NCBI GenBank assembly: GCA_031280685.1
Contig: JAITGM010000040.1
Location: forward strand, 1 to 43,444
Length of the DNA stretch: 43,444 bases
Direction of reading: 5' to 3'
DNA from: Christensenellaceae bacterium
Lineage (GTDB): Bacteria; Bacillota; Clostridia; Christensenellales; UBA1750
Made by a program: the position numbers and the translations under genes. The number at the start of each line of letters is the position of its first letter. The stretch's first letter is position 1. The notes beneath the pieces are model-generated. The model was not told where the DNA came from and made no database searches. It saw nothing but the letters and a program-made list of their open reading frames with translations. Of the stretch, positions 25,284-32,961 are shown piece after piece.

Positions 25284-26006
25284 ATGAAGAAGGGCGAGCG
25301 GAAGAAGGCGGAAATTCTGCGCGTGGCGGAGGAGCTCTTTTACCAAAAAGGCTATGAAAGCACCACCATTGACGATATTCTTGAGGTACTCGGCCTTTCA
25401 AAGGGTGGGTTCTATCACCATTTCGAGAGTAAAGAGGCCCTTTTGATGAGCATCTGCGAGGAAAAGGCGCTCTCGACCCACGAAGCGATCCGCGAGGCGG
25501 TCGTAAATTGCCCGGGGCAATGCGCCGACCAGATCAACGCGATGTTCGACAAGAACGGCCTTTGGCGCGGCGATCGCAGCGACTTTTTGGGCTTGCTCAT
25601 CCGCGTGGGCTATTTAGGCGGCAACCTGCTGCTGCGCGAGCATCTCAAGCGCCGCCTTTTTGAGCTTTGCCTGCCCATTGTGGATGAAATCGTGCAAAAA
25701 GGGGTCGATTCCGGCGAGTTTTTGACGCCTTATCCGGGCGGCGCCGGCGCGCTGGTGCTGCAGCTCGGGGCCAGTCTCTCGGATCAGATCGCCTTTTTGC
25801 TCACCGGCAAAGAGCCGCCGAACACGGCCAAAATCCTCGAATATCTCGAGCTCTACCGCTATGCCATCGAGCAGATTCTAGGCGCGCCCTTCGGTTCGAT
25901 TGACCTATACCAGATGCGCTACATGGCTGATCTGCTCCTTTCCATTTACCGCAAGCATTTGGAGCGCGGCATGCCCGCGCAGGGGGAAGCGCGCCTCCAG
26001 GCGTAA
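25284..26006 (+). CDS. TetR/AcrR-family transcriptional regulator
   Basis: The 240-residue protein has an N-terminal TetR helix-turn-helix (about 7-53: RKKAEILRVAEELFYQKGYE, STTIDDILEVLGLSKGGFYHHF). A variable all-helical ligand-binding domain of about 190 residues follows, longer than many family members. Ligand and targets are unknown. It has its own promoter. Flanking DNA is a ppx remnant and a repeat-rich gap, so no obvious target operon adjoins it; self-repression is typical of the family but is not shown by a visible operator. Confidence 0.9.
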   Translation: MKKGERKKAEILRVAEELFYQKGYESTTIDDILEVLGLSKGGFYHHFESKEALLMSICEEKALSTHEAIREAVVNCPGQCADQINAMFDKNGLWRGDRSDFLGLLIRVGYLGGNLLLREHLKRRLFELCLPIVDEIVQKGVDSGEFLTPYPGGAGALVLQLGASLSDQIAFLLTGKEPPNTAKILEYLELYRYAIEQILGAPFGSIDLYQMRYMADLLLSIYRKHLERGMPAQGEARLQA

Positions 26007-26060
26007 AAGCTGCGGCAGGCGAGGCAAGAAGAAGGCTCCCTCCATCAAGGGGGAAGCACG

Positions 26061-26115
26061 CTGGATTGCTTCGCTGGCGCTCGCAATGACGGAGAAGGGG
26101 CTCGCAATGACGACG
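26061..26115 (-). repeat. Dispersed repeat, copy 3 (inverted) plus partial unit
   Basis: CTGGATTGCTTCGCTGGCGC then TCGCAATGACG (26061-26091) is the reverse orientation of copy 1. A partial second end CTCGCAATGACGACG follows at 26101-26115. The preceding CAAGGGGGAAGCACG resembles the flank of copy 2. It lies in the gene-free gap 26007-26300. Confidence 0.65.
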
Positions 26116-26252
26116 AGTGACGCGGCGAAGGGACGGCGGCGGGCAGGCGCGATGGCGAAGAGAGCCGCCTGTGCTGGGCTAACGCGATTTGCCCCGGCGA
26201 GCCCCTAGCGGGGCTGGGCGAGGGCGTTGGGAATGACGCCGAACGATATAAA

Positions 26253-26287
26253 GCAAGGGGGCCGCGCCTTTGGCGCGGCCCCCTTGC
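26253..26287. terminator. GC-rich hairpin, likely terminator of the 26301 gene
   Basis: GCAAGGGGGCCGCGCC (26253-26268) pairs perfectly (16 bp) with 26272-26287 around a TTT loop. It lies 13 bases beyond the minus-strand gene stop. It lacks a long T-tract. Confidence 0.6.
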
Positions 26288-26300
26288 CGGTGTGCTTGGT

Positions 26301-27182
26301 CTATGGGTAGAGCATGAAGTCCATCAGGAGGAGGGAGCCACCGGACTGCTCCCAAAGCCTAAGAATTTTCGTGCCCTTCGGGATGGTGAGCTCCAGATCC
26401 AGAGGGTAATCGGAACGCTTGAAGGTATGGTTGTAGATCTCCTCGTCATCGGCGTAGATGATGAAGACGGCATCACGATCTGGACTTTCTTGATGAACCG
26501 CGACCTTGCCAACCAGTTTCGTATACGCTTGCCGAATATTGAACTCAGCGTAGCTTCTTTTATAATCGCTCGTCCACGTATAGTCATTGGTGATAACGTA
26601 GTGCTCGGGCGTGTACGTATTCCCGACGGAATCCTTCTTTGCACCCTCATCCAATGGCCAATTCTCGGAGTTCACGAGGGGAATCACCTTCGGGTCAAAA
26701 AGGGGTGTGCCGTCGCTAGGCGTCGGTGGTGTGGCAGAGGGTCCGCCGGTCGAAAACGCTGGCGCGGCGGGAATATCAACGGGCAGTGGTGCCCGCCCAG
26801 CGGCCCAAGCATCGTTTACCCCTCGTTCATAGCCTATGGATTCGCCCTTTGCCTGGCCCTCAACAAGGCCCAGCGAGTGGCCAGCGGCCTTCCCGCTGGC
26901 TTCGCCGTCAGGGACGCCTGCAGAATATCCCTCCTGGTAGGCCTCGCTAAGGCGCGCGGGGTCTTTCGCATTGTCGCTTCCCTTCGCGTAGCCGTTGTTA
27001 TACGCCGTTTGGGTTTCGATTTTTAGGGTTTCGGCGGCTTGCCCCAATACGCTGACCGTGGTTTCCTTGCGCACTTGGGGGATGATCGCGATGTAGGCGG
27101 CCCCCAGCGTTGCTGCTGCTGTGATGATCGTAGCGATGATAGTGGTTGCGGCTCTGGAAAGGCCCCTGCGTTCATAACTCAA
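26301..27182 (-). CDS. Membrane-anchored protein: GxxxG-repeat and NPCBM-like domain
   Basis: The 293-residue protein starts with TTG at 27182 after GGGAGGG. The N-terminal anchor helix is at about 13-35 (TTIIATIITAAATLGAAYIAI). Residues 85-121 carry a glycine at exactly every fourth position (ten in a row: 85, 89, 93 ... 121), preceded by G64 and G68, suggesting a helix with a continuous glycine face. A Pro/Ser/Thr linker (about 131-160) follows. The C-terminal about 110 residues form a beta-rich domain (VGKVAVHQES, DAVFIIYADDEEIYNHTF, LELTIPKGTKILRLWEQ) reminiscent of the NPCBM/NEW2 carbohydrate-binding fold. The fold call is by pattern only. Function unknown; probably faces the cell wall. 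Confidence 0.65.
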   Translation of the reverse strand: MSYERRGLSRAATTIIATIITAAATLGAAYIAIIPQVRKETTVSVLGQAAETLKIETQTAYNNGYAKGSDNAKDPARLSEAYQEGYSAGVPDGEASGKAAGHSLGLVEGQAKGESIGYERGVNDAWAAGRAPLPVDIPAAPAFSTGGPSATPPTPSDGTPLFDPKVIPLVNSENWPLDEGAKKDSVGNTYTPEHYVITNDYTWTSDYKRSYAEFNIRQAYTKLVGKVAVHQESPDRDAVFIIYADDEEIYNHTFKRSDYPLDLELTIPKGTKILRLWEQSGGSLLLMDFMLYP

Positions 27183-27278
27183 AGAAATCCCTCCCCACCA
27201 TGTTCTTTACTAATATAACATAGGGGGGGGAGGGGGGATTAGGGAAAAAAGCACAAGACAAGGCGGAAAATTGAAGAA

Positions 27279-28010
27279 TTAGCTTTCAAGGGGGCGGAAA
27301 TAGTCGAGAGTTTCATCGGGCGAGGCGCCGCCCACGGCTAGCACGTTGACCAGCAGCGCGCAGTCGCCCAAATCTCGCGCCAGATAGAGTTGGCTGGCGC
27401 GCAGGCCCTTGATTTGCACGCTGAAATAGAGCCAGCTCTGCCCGGCCAGCTCGAGGGGGCGAATTTGGCCGTCGCTCTCGTATTCGAAGCTTTGGCTTTG
27501 CAGCAGGGCGGCCAGCAGGGCCGGCATATAGCCCTCCCACTCGCCCGCGTAGCGGTGCAGGCGCAGGAGAAGATTGGCGCCGGTCAAGGGGTCATAGGCC
27601 TGCATGTCGAGCAGCATGGCGCCGGGAGGAGGGTTTTCTGGATAGGGCGCGCCCTCGGCTGGCAGGGCATCTTCCTCAAGCCCGAAGCGCTCGAGCAGCT
27701 CCGCGTCGCCGGCTGGCTGCCAATCGCCCGGAGGGGCGAAGGCGAGCGCGGCGAAGGGGTTGTAATACACGCCTGCCTGCCAGTAGCCGCGCGCGGGGAG
27801 CCTGGCGGCGGGCAAGGTGGGGGCTGTGGCGGCGAAGGCGGGGCCGCCGGCGGCCAGTGCGGTGCCCGGGGCCGAAAAAAGGGCGCCCGGCGCGGCCGAA
27901 GCCTGCAACAGTGGCGGCATCAGCGCGAGCAGGAGGGCCACGAAGGCCGCGCGCAGGCCAAAGTGGAGCAGGGCGCCGCACGCCCGGCCGAACCGACGTG
28001 GAGGAAACAT
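27279..28010 (-). CDS. Secreted protein of unknown function, end of LarA operon
   Basis: The 243-residue product has an N-terminal signal or anchor (about 12-38, basic then ALLHFGLRAAFVALLLALMP). An Ala/Pro-rich stretch to about residue 75 precedes a folded domain with YWQAGVYYNPFAALAFAPPGDW near its start, an LYFSVQIKGLRASQLYLARD hairpin and an ASPDETLDYFRPLE end. The latter part resembles proteins that test for a bacterial stress or nutrient envelope response only in general layout; no family was recognised. It begins 42 bases after the divergent LarA-like gene and is probably cotranscribed. No terminator hairpin was evident after it. Confidence 0.6.
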   Translation of the reverse strand: MFPPRRFGRACGALLHFGLRAAFVALLLALMPPLLQASAAPGALFSAPGTALAAGGPAFAATAPTLPAARLPARGYWQAGVYYNPFAALAFAPPGDWQPAGDAELLERFGLEEDALPAEGAPYPENPPPGAMLLDMQAYDPLTGANLLLRLHRYAGEWEGYMPALLAALLQSQSFEYESDGQIRPLELAGQSWLYFSVQIKGLRASQLYLARDLGDCALLVNVLAVGGASPDETLDYFRPLES

Positions 28011-28052
28011 AGTCTACCCTCCTACCCTTTTTGCCGTTTGCTGGGGTTAGGT

Positions 28053-29258
28053 TTAAAGCCTTTCCCCCCTGCCGCTTTGCAGAAGCTCGTCAAGCAGGGG
28101 CTGGCTGACCAGGATCTCATCCAGATGCAGGGTGTTGCGGATGCGCGCCAGGCGCAGGGCGGCCGGGTTTCGCGCGCCTGAAGAGGCGATGGCAAGCTCG
28201 ATGGCGCTTTTGTCATCGTCCCGAACGACGGGCAGAAAACCCCGCGCCAAAAAGCCGCTGGTGACGACGTTTTGGTAGGTCGCGCTCCAGTCGATCTGCT
28301 CCGCCAGGCGGCGGGTGCACACATCGGCCAGGCCCACGCCCAAGGCGTTGCCATGGCTGGCCGGGGTGAGGCCCAAAACCGCGATGGCGCCGACCTTTGG
28401 CAGGCCGTCCGCCTGCCCGTCGATGCGCAGGCGGCCGATCACGTTCGTATCCATGCCGGTGCCCGAAAGATCCTTGCCCATCTCATCGACCACGAGCACG
28501 TCGAGCTGCTCGAAGGGCAGCTTGGCCATCATCTGGCGGGAACGGGCGAGGAAGGCCTTGTCGAGCGCAAAGATCTCGTCGCCTGAGGCGAAGGCGAGGT
28601 CGGCGGTCTGGTCGTAACCGTCTTCCAGAACGGCCAGGCAACTCAGGATCTTGACGCTCTCAATCACTTTTTGCGAAACCCTGGGGATGTAGTCCCTAAG
28701 GCCCGAGGCACCGTAAGTGTGCATCTGGATGGCCTGGCGGTGCTTCCCCAGGCCGATGGTCAGCATCTTGACGATGCCGCTCTCGTGCTCGCCGTGAAAG
28801 TCGGTGTGGGGTTTGATGCGGTTGACCGCGATGACGCCGTCCGCCCCGAAGGCAGCCTTATCGATAAAGACCGGGATGTCGGGGTTTCCGCCCGTGGAGC
28901 CTAAGGAAACCACCTCGAGCGAAGAAAGCACGGGTGCGCCGATCTTCTCTTCGGTGATGCCGTAATCGGCCAGGACGGCGCGCTGGCCTTCGGGCGTCGC
29001 GCCGCCGTGGCTGCCCATCGCGGGGACGATGAAGCAGGATGTGCCGGCCTCGCGAAGGAGCCCGACCAAGGTCTGTGCGATGAGGGCGAGGTTGTTGATC
29101 CCTCGGGAGCCCAGGGCGAGGGCGATTCGCATCCCGGGCCGGAGCTTCGGCGCGACCGAGAGACTAAATTCGGCGCGGAGCTTTTGGGGAATGTCGCCCA
29201 GCGGGGCGGAAAGCTGCCTGAGCTTGACGCGGTGGAGCGGAACTTCGGAAAGGCGCAT
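28053..29258 (-). CDS. Divergent LarA-like (DUF2088) racemase/epimerase homologue
   Basis: The 401-residue protein has a LarA-type N-terminal domain. ALGSRGINN (Arg52) and PAMGSHGGATPEG (His84) lie where LarA has its Arg75 and His108. RIKPHTDFHG (His151) and SGIVKMLTIGLG (Lys164) correspond to His174 and the nickel-pincer-bearing Lys184, and His180 lies 16 residues after the Lys, as the nickel ligand does in LarA. The C-terminal part differs from lactate racemase (VVDEMGKDLSGTGMDTNVIGR), so its substrate probably differs. It starts 27 bases after the DUF1537 kinase, pointing to a sugar-acid substrate. The cofactor genes larB, larC and larE are not in the window. Confidence 0.78.
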   Translation of the reverse strand: MRLSEVPLHRVKLRQLSAPLGDIPQKLRAEFSLSVAPKLRPGMRIALALGSRGINNLALIAQTLVGLLREAGTSCFIVPAMGSHGGATPEGQRAVLADYGITEEKIGAPVLSSLEVVSLGSTGGNPDIPVFIDKAAFGADGVIAVNRIKPHTDFHGEHESGIVKMLTIGLGKHRQAIQMHTYGASGLRDYIPRVSQKVIESVKILSCLAVLEDGYDQTADLAFASGDEIFALDKAFLARSRQMMAKLPFEQLDVLVVDEMGKDLSGTGMDTNVIGRLRIDGQADGLPKVGAIAVLGLTPASHGNALGVGLADVCTRRLAEQIDWSATYQNVVTSGFLARGFLPVVRDDDKSAIELAIASSGARNPAALRLARIRNTLHLDEILVSQPLLDELLQSGRGERL

Positions 29259-29285
29259 GGGGAAGACCTCCTTCAGAAGGCGTTT

Positions 29286-30482
29286 TTAGTGCTGTGGTTG
29301 TGAAAGGAAGGCGGCGGCGCGCGGAATGACATCCACCGGGCCAAGACCGCCGGATTTGGTGAGGAGGGGGAGCTGCCCTGCGGGCGTTTGCGCGTGGCAG
29401 AGCACTACGCCGGGCGCAAGGGTAGAAAGCGGCTGCAGGGTTTGGCAGCGCATGGCGCGCATGGCGGCCAGCAAGGTATCCCCGCCGATGAGGAAGGGCG
29501 TGGCGGCCGGGTTTTGGGCGATGAGCAGAGCGGCGATCCTGCCTAAGGCTTCGGCGGTGGCAGCGCGGCGGGCTTCGCAGACAGGGCCTGCAACCGCCTG
29601 CGTGCGCAGGATGGCGCAGCCCGAGCGCAGGGCTTTTTCGATTTGGGCCAAGGGCAGCAGAGCCGGGTTTTCAAGCTCCCTTTCGCCCAGGGTGAGGCTG
29701 AACGCGCCGGCCCTTTCGGCAAAGCCAAGCTGGCCAAGAGAAAACTCGTTCAGGCTGCCGCAGAGCACGAGTAGCTGTGGCAGCGGGCGGAAGCCGGGCA
29801 GAGCCTTTGTGGGCAGATCCCAAAGCAAGGGCAAAAACTCGGCAAAGCCGGCGCAGCCCGCGGCAAGAGAGAAGTCCAGCGGCCGGAGCCGCCGCGCGAT
29901 AGCGGCAAGATCGGCCCGCGTTTTGCCCTCGAAGGCGTAAAGCGCCGGGAAGCGGCCGATTTTGGGCGCCTGGCCCGAGGGGACGAGCGTGAGCTCGCAG
30001 CCGAGGATATCTGGCAGCGCGGAGTGCGTTACGGGGTTGAAGGGGTCGCGGCCAAAGGGCGATTCCGCGACCGGCACGCCCTCGATGAACAGCGTGCTCC
30101 CCCGCAAATAGCGGTTCATCGCTGGGAAGGCGGGCACGAAGGCGAGATTTTGGCCAAATGCGTCGCGCAGGGCGCAAAGCTCGGGGCCCGGGTTGCCGCG
30201 CAGGGCGGAGTCGGTCTTTTTATAAGCGAAGGGGATGCCGAGCCGCCTTGCTTGGCGGGCCGCCGCAAAGCAGCGGCCGTAGGCTTCTTTGGGGGGCAAA
30301 TGGCGGCTTTCTAGGTTTAGAACGAGGGCATCCGCTCCGGCCGCGGCGAGTGGGAAGTCGCGCTCCACGGCGACCAGGGTTTCGATGCCCTGCTGCGAAA
30401 GGGCGGCGCCGCTGTCGAGCGCGCCAGTCAAATCATCGGCCAGAAGAAGGAGCCGAACAGGGCTGCCAGGCGCCGCGTTCAT
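29286..30482 (-). CDS. DUF1537 four-carbon acid-sugar kinase
   Basis: The 398-residue kinase belongs to the DUF1537 family, whose members phosphorylate D-threonate, L-threonate, D-erythronate or 3-oxo-tetronates with ATP. The N-terminal substrate domain starts LLLADDLTGALDSGAAL and has YKKTDSALRGNPGPEL and PAFPAMNRYLRGSTLFIEG, the family's core signatures. The C-terminal nucleotide domain carries PFLIGGDTLLAAMRAM and a closing GGLGPVDVI. It overlaps the preceding membrane-protein gene by four bases. With the adjacent PdxA-type dehydrogenase it would send a four-carbon sugar acid to dihydroxyacetone phosphate. The exact stereoisomer is not decidable. Confidence 0.9.
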   Translation of the reverse strand: MNAAPGSPVRLLLLADDLTGALDSGAALSQQGIETLVAVERDFPLAAAGADALVLNLESRHLPPKEAYGRCFAAARQARRLGIPFAYKKTDSALRGNPGPELCALRDAFGQNLAFVPAFPAMNRYLRGSTLFIEGVPVAESPFGRDPFNPVTHSALPDILGCELTLVPSGQAPKIGRFPALYAFEGKTRADLAAIARRLRPLDFSLAAGCAGFAEFLPLLWDLPTKALPGFRPLPQLLVLCGSLNEFSLGQLGFAERAGAFSLTLGERELENPALLPLAQIEKALRSGCAILRTQAVAGPVCEARRAATAEALGRIAALLIAQNPAATPFLIGGDTLLAAMRAMRCQTLQPLSTLAPGVVLCHAQTPAGQLPLLTKSGGLGPVDVIPRAAAFLSQPQH

Positions 30483-31090
30483 GCTCTTTCGCCCCCCTCG
30501 GCGGTTTTGAGCACCCAGAGCCCCAGGATGGCGGTGCTGAGCCCGCCCGCGAGGGCGCAGACGCCGGGGGCGAACGCCGAAAGGAAGCCCGTAGCCAGCG
30601 AGAGCAGCCCCAGCAGGGCGATGAGGATCACTGGCAGGGCGACCAGGCCGTGGATCTTGGTGCGATAGAGCATGCCCAGGGGGATGTAGTGCAGCCCGAC
30701 GATGAGCAGCACCGCCGGACCGATCTGGGCATAGAGCCTAAAAGCCCCCAAAAGCGTGCAGACCAGGCCGATCGCGCCGCCCTGCAGGCCAAAGATGAGG
30801 TTCCAGCGGCGTTCGGCCCGCCTTTCGGTCTCGCTGGGGGCTTCGCCGGCCGGCATGGCCTTGGCGCGGGCCAGGCAGGCCAGGCCGCCGCGCAGCAGCC
30901 AAATGGCCGGCAGCAAAAGGCAGACGGCCAGCGCGATGGGCAAGGCGGGCGGCAGCGGCGAAGCCAGCAGCCCAAACAGCATGAATCCGGCCCAAAGCAG
31001 CGTAAAAAACGACAGCAGGAGGATGGTTTGGCCAAGGGAGGCCTGCACGCCCCGGGTGCCACGGCGGAGGCCTTCGCGGGGCGCGCTCAT
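30479..31090 (-). CDS. Integral membrane protein in LarA/DUF1537 operon
   Basis: The 203-residue protein has about six hydrophobic segments (near 18-40, 45-63, 95-112, 118-137, 142-163 and 168-190) and a basic N-terminus. No transporter family signature was recognised, and it is small for a solute carrier. Four-base overlaps at both ends (with the pdxA-like gene and the kinase gene) show tight coupling. It could be a permease component or sensor for the pathway substrate, which is inferred from position only. Confidence 0.6.
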   Translation of the reverse strand: MSAPREGLRRGTRGVQASLGQTILLLSFFTLLWAGFMLFGLLASPLPPALPIALAVCLLLPAIWLLRGGLACLARAKAMPAGEAPSETERRAERRWNLIFGLQGGAIGLVCTLLGAFRLYAQIGPAVLLIVGLHYIPLGMLYRTKIHGLVALPVILIALLGLLSLATGFLSAFAPGVCALAGGLSTAILGLWVLKTAEGGERA

Positions 31091-32145
31091 GTGGCGGCCT
31101 CTTGGATCAGGCTGAGATGCTCCGCCATGCGCACGGCCATGAAGATCGCATCGAGCATGCTGTCTTCCCGCGAGAGGTTTTGCCCCGCGCGGTCGAAGGC
31201 CGTGCCATGATCGACCGAGGTGCGGATGATGGGCAGGCCGATGGTGCAGTTGATGCCGCGCACGGACGAGAACTGCCCCGTCTTTTCGTCCATCACGAAA
31301 CCCGAGAGCTTGACGGGGATATGCCCCTGGTCGTGGTACATGGCCACGACGATGTCGTACTGCCCTGCGAAGGCCTTGACGAAGATGGTATCGGGCGGGA
31401 TCGGTCCTTCGACGGGGATGCCCAGCGCCTGCGCCCGTTGGATGGCCGGGGTGATCGACTTATGCTCCTCAAAGCCGAAGAGACCGTTTTCGGAATTGTG
31501 CGGGTTTAGGCCGGCCACGCCGATCTTGCCCTGCAAGCCGATGAGCTTGCGGCAAAAATCAGCTAGCTGGATGGTCTTTAAAACCCGCTGCTTAGTCAGC
31601 GCGTCGCAGGCCTCGCGCATCGAGAGGTGCGTGGTGGCGTGGATGACGCGCAGCTTGGGGCTGGCCAGCAGCATGCCATAGTCCTTCGTGCCGGTGTAAT
31701 GCGAAAAGATCTCGGTATGGCCGGCGAAATGGTGCCCGGCCAGGTTGATCGCCTCTTTATTGATCGGCGCGGTGACGACAGCCTGCACGCGCTTTTCGAG
31801 CGCTAGCTGGATGGCCCGGGCGATCGCCTGGAAGGCTGCCTCCCCGGTGATGGCCTGCACCTTGCCCAGCGCCCAGCCATTTTCCTTCAGCAGGCCAAGG
31901 TCGATGTATTCGGCCACGCCGGGCTCGCCCTTGGCCTCTTCGGGCGAAGTAACGGGCCGCAGCGCGAGCGGATTGCCCAGCATTTCGTTGGTTAGGCGCA
32001 GGGAGGCCCCTTCGCCGATGAGCAGGGGGATGGAGGCGCGGTAGACTTCTTGGCTGAGCAGGGCCTTGAGGCTGACCTCAGGGCCGATGCCCGCGGCATC
32101 CCCCAGGGTGATGGCTAAAATCGGTCTCTTTTGCGCGTTTTGCAT
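31087..32145 (-). CDS. PdxA-family 4-phospho-acid dehydrogenase (PdxA2-like)
   Basis: The 352-residue metal-dependent NAD enzyme of the PdxA family has AITLGDAAGIGPEV at the start. The three metal-ligand histidine motifs are AGHTEIF, ATTHLS and YHDQGHIPVK, and VTAPINKEA forms the phosphate/substrate region. PdxA acts on 4-phospho-hydroxythreonine in vitamin B6 synthesis. PdxA2 paralogues beside DUF1537 kinases oxidise and decarboxylate 4-phospho-threonate or -erythronate to dihydroxyacetone phosphate. The neighbourhood favours PdxA2. ATG at 32145 has GAAAGGGG upstream; a longer in-frame reading is noncoding. Confidence 0.9.
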   Translation of the reverse strand: MQNAQKRPILAITLGDAAGIGPEVSLKALLSQEVYRASIPLLIGEGASLRLTNEMLGNPLALRPVTSPEEAKGEPGVAEYIDLGLLKENGWALGKVQAITGEAAFQAIARAIQLALEKRVQAVVTAPINKEAINLAGHHFAGHTEIFSHYTGTKDYGMLLASPKLRVIHATTHLSMREACDALTKQRVLKTIQLADFCRKLIGLQGKIGVAGLNPHNSENGLFGFEEHKSITPAIQRAQALGIPVEGPIPPDTIFVKAFAGQYDIVVAMYHDQGHIPVKLSGFVMDEKTGQFSSVRGINCTIGLPIIRTSVDHGTAFDRAGQNLSREDSMLDAIFMAVRMAEHLSLIQEAAT

Positions 32146-32179
32146 GGGGAAACCCCTTTCGGATTCAGTTTTTTGCCGC

Positions 32180-32959
32180 CTAGTCGCGGTTGGCGGCCCG
32201 CAGCTCGGCCCAGCTGACGCCCGGGTGCTTATATCGGCGCTCGGCGCGCCTTGCGCCTCTAAAGCCGATGGCCAGCGCCGGGCAGGACTGCGCGCAGGCC
32301 ATGCACTGCTCGCAGCGGTGGAGGAAGCGGGGCTTGCCTTCTTCGTTCGGCTCGATGTTTTGAACGGGGCAAAGCGCCGCGCAAGAGCCGCAGCCCGTGC
32401 AGGCCGCCGAAACTTCAAAAAGCTCGTCCTTTTTGGGGAGGGCGGCTCGCGAAGAAGAAAAGCTCGGGAAGAGAAAGCCCAGCGGCGGCGGGTTTTTGGG
32501 CTGTTTTTGAAGAATAAGCTCCGCGATGCGCTCGATTTTGGCCTGGGCGGCGATCGCCGACCTTTCGGAGTTTTTAAAGACGTTATAGGCCGCCAGGTAA
32601 TTGCCGGGCATTTTTAGGCTGAAGGCGGCGTGGAGCGGCAGCCCCCGGGCCACGAGGGCACGCTTGAGCTGCCCCAGGCAGTTCCCGGGCAGGCCGCCGT
32701 AATTGACCGCCGCGAAGAGATAATCGGCCCGGGGCAGTTCGGCCTGCGCGAGGAAGCGCGAAACGAGGTTCGGCATGCCCCAGAAATAGACTGGAAAGAC
32801 GAAGCCGACGCGTTCATAGGCAGCTTCGCTCGGGCGCCTGCCGCGCAGCGCGGCGGGCAGGGGGAAAAGCTCGGTATCGCCGAGCGTTTGGGCGATGGTC
32901 TTGGCCATATGCAGGCTGTTGCCCGTGCCGCTAAAGTAAAAGACAAGGTTTTTGGCCAT
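32180..32959 (-). CDS. EFR1-family flavodoxin/ferredoxin fusion
   Basis: The 259-residue cytosolic redox protein has an N-terminal flavodoxin-like domain with the FMN loop FSGTGNSLHMA and FPVYFWGMPN. The C-terminal two-[4Fe-4S] domain reads CTGCGSCAALCP and CEQCMACAQSCP. This is the EFR1 (ferrodoxin) family, common in Clostridia and mostly uncharacterised. It starts 2 bases after the LarA gene stop, so it is translationally linked to it. An electron-transfer role for the operon is plausible, for example keeping the nickel-pincer enzyme or the pathway oxidoreduction in balance, but no partner is proven. Confidence 0.85.
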   Translation of the reverse strand: MAKNLVFYFSGTGNSLHMAKTIAQTLGDTELFPLPAALRGRRPSEAAYERVGFVFPVYFWGMPNLVSRFLAQAELPRADYLFAAVNYGGLPGNCLGQLKRALVARGLPLHAAFSLKMPGNYLAAYNVFKNSERSAIAAQAKIERIAELILQKQPKNPPPLGFLFPSFSSSRAALPKKDELFEVSAACTGCGSCAALCPVQNIEPNEEGKPRFLHRCEQCMACAQSCPALAIGFRGARRAERRYKHPGVSWAELRAANRD

Positions 32960-32961
32960 GG

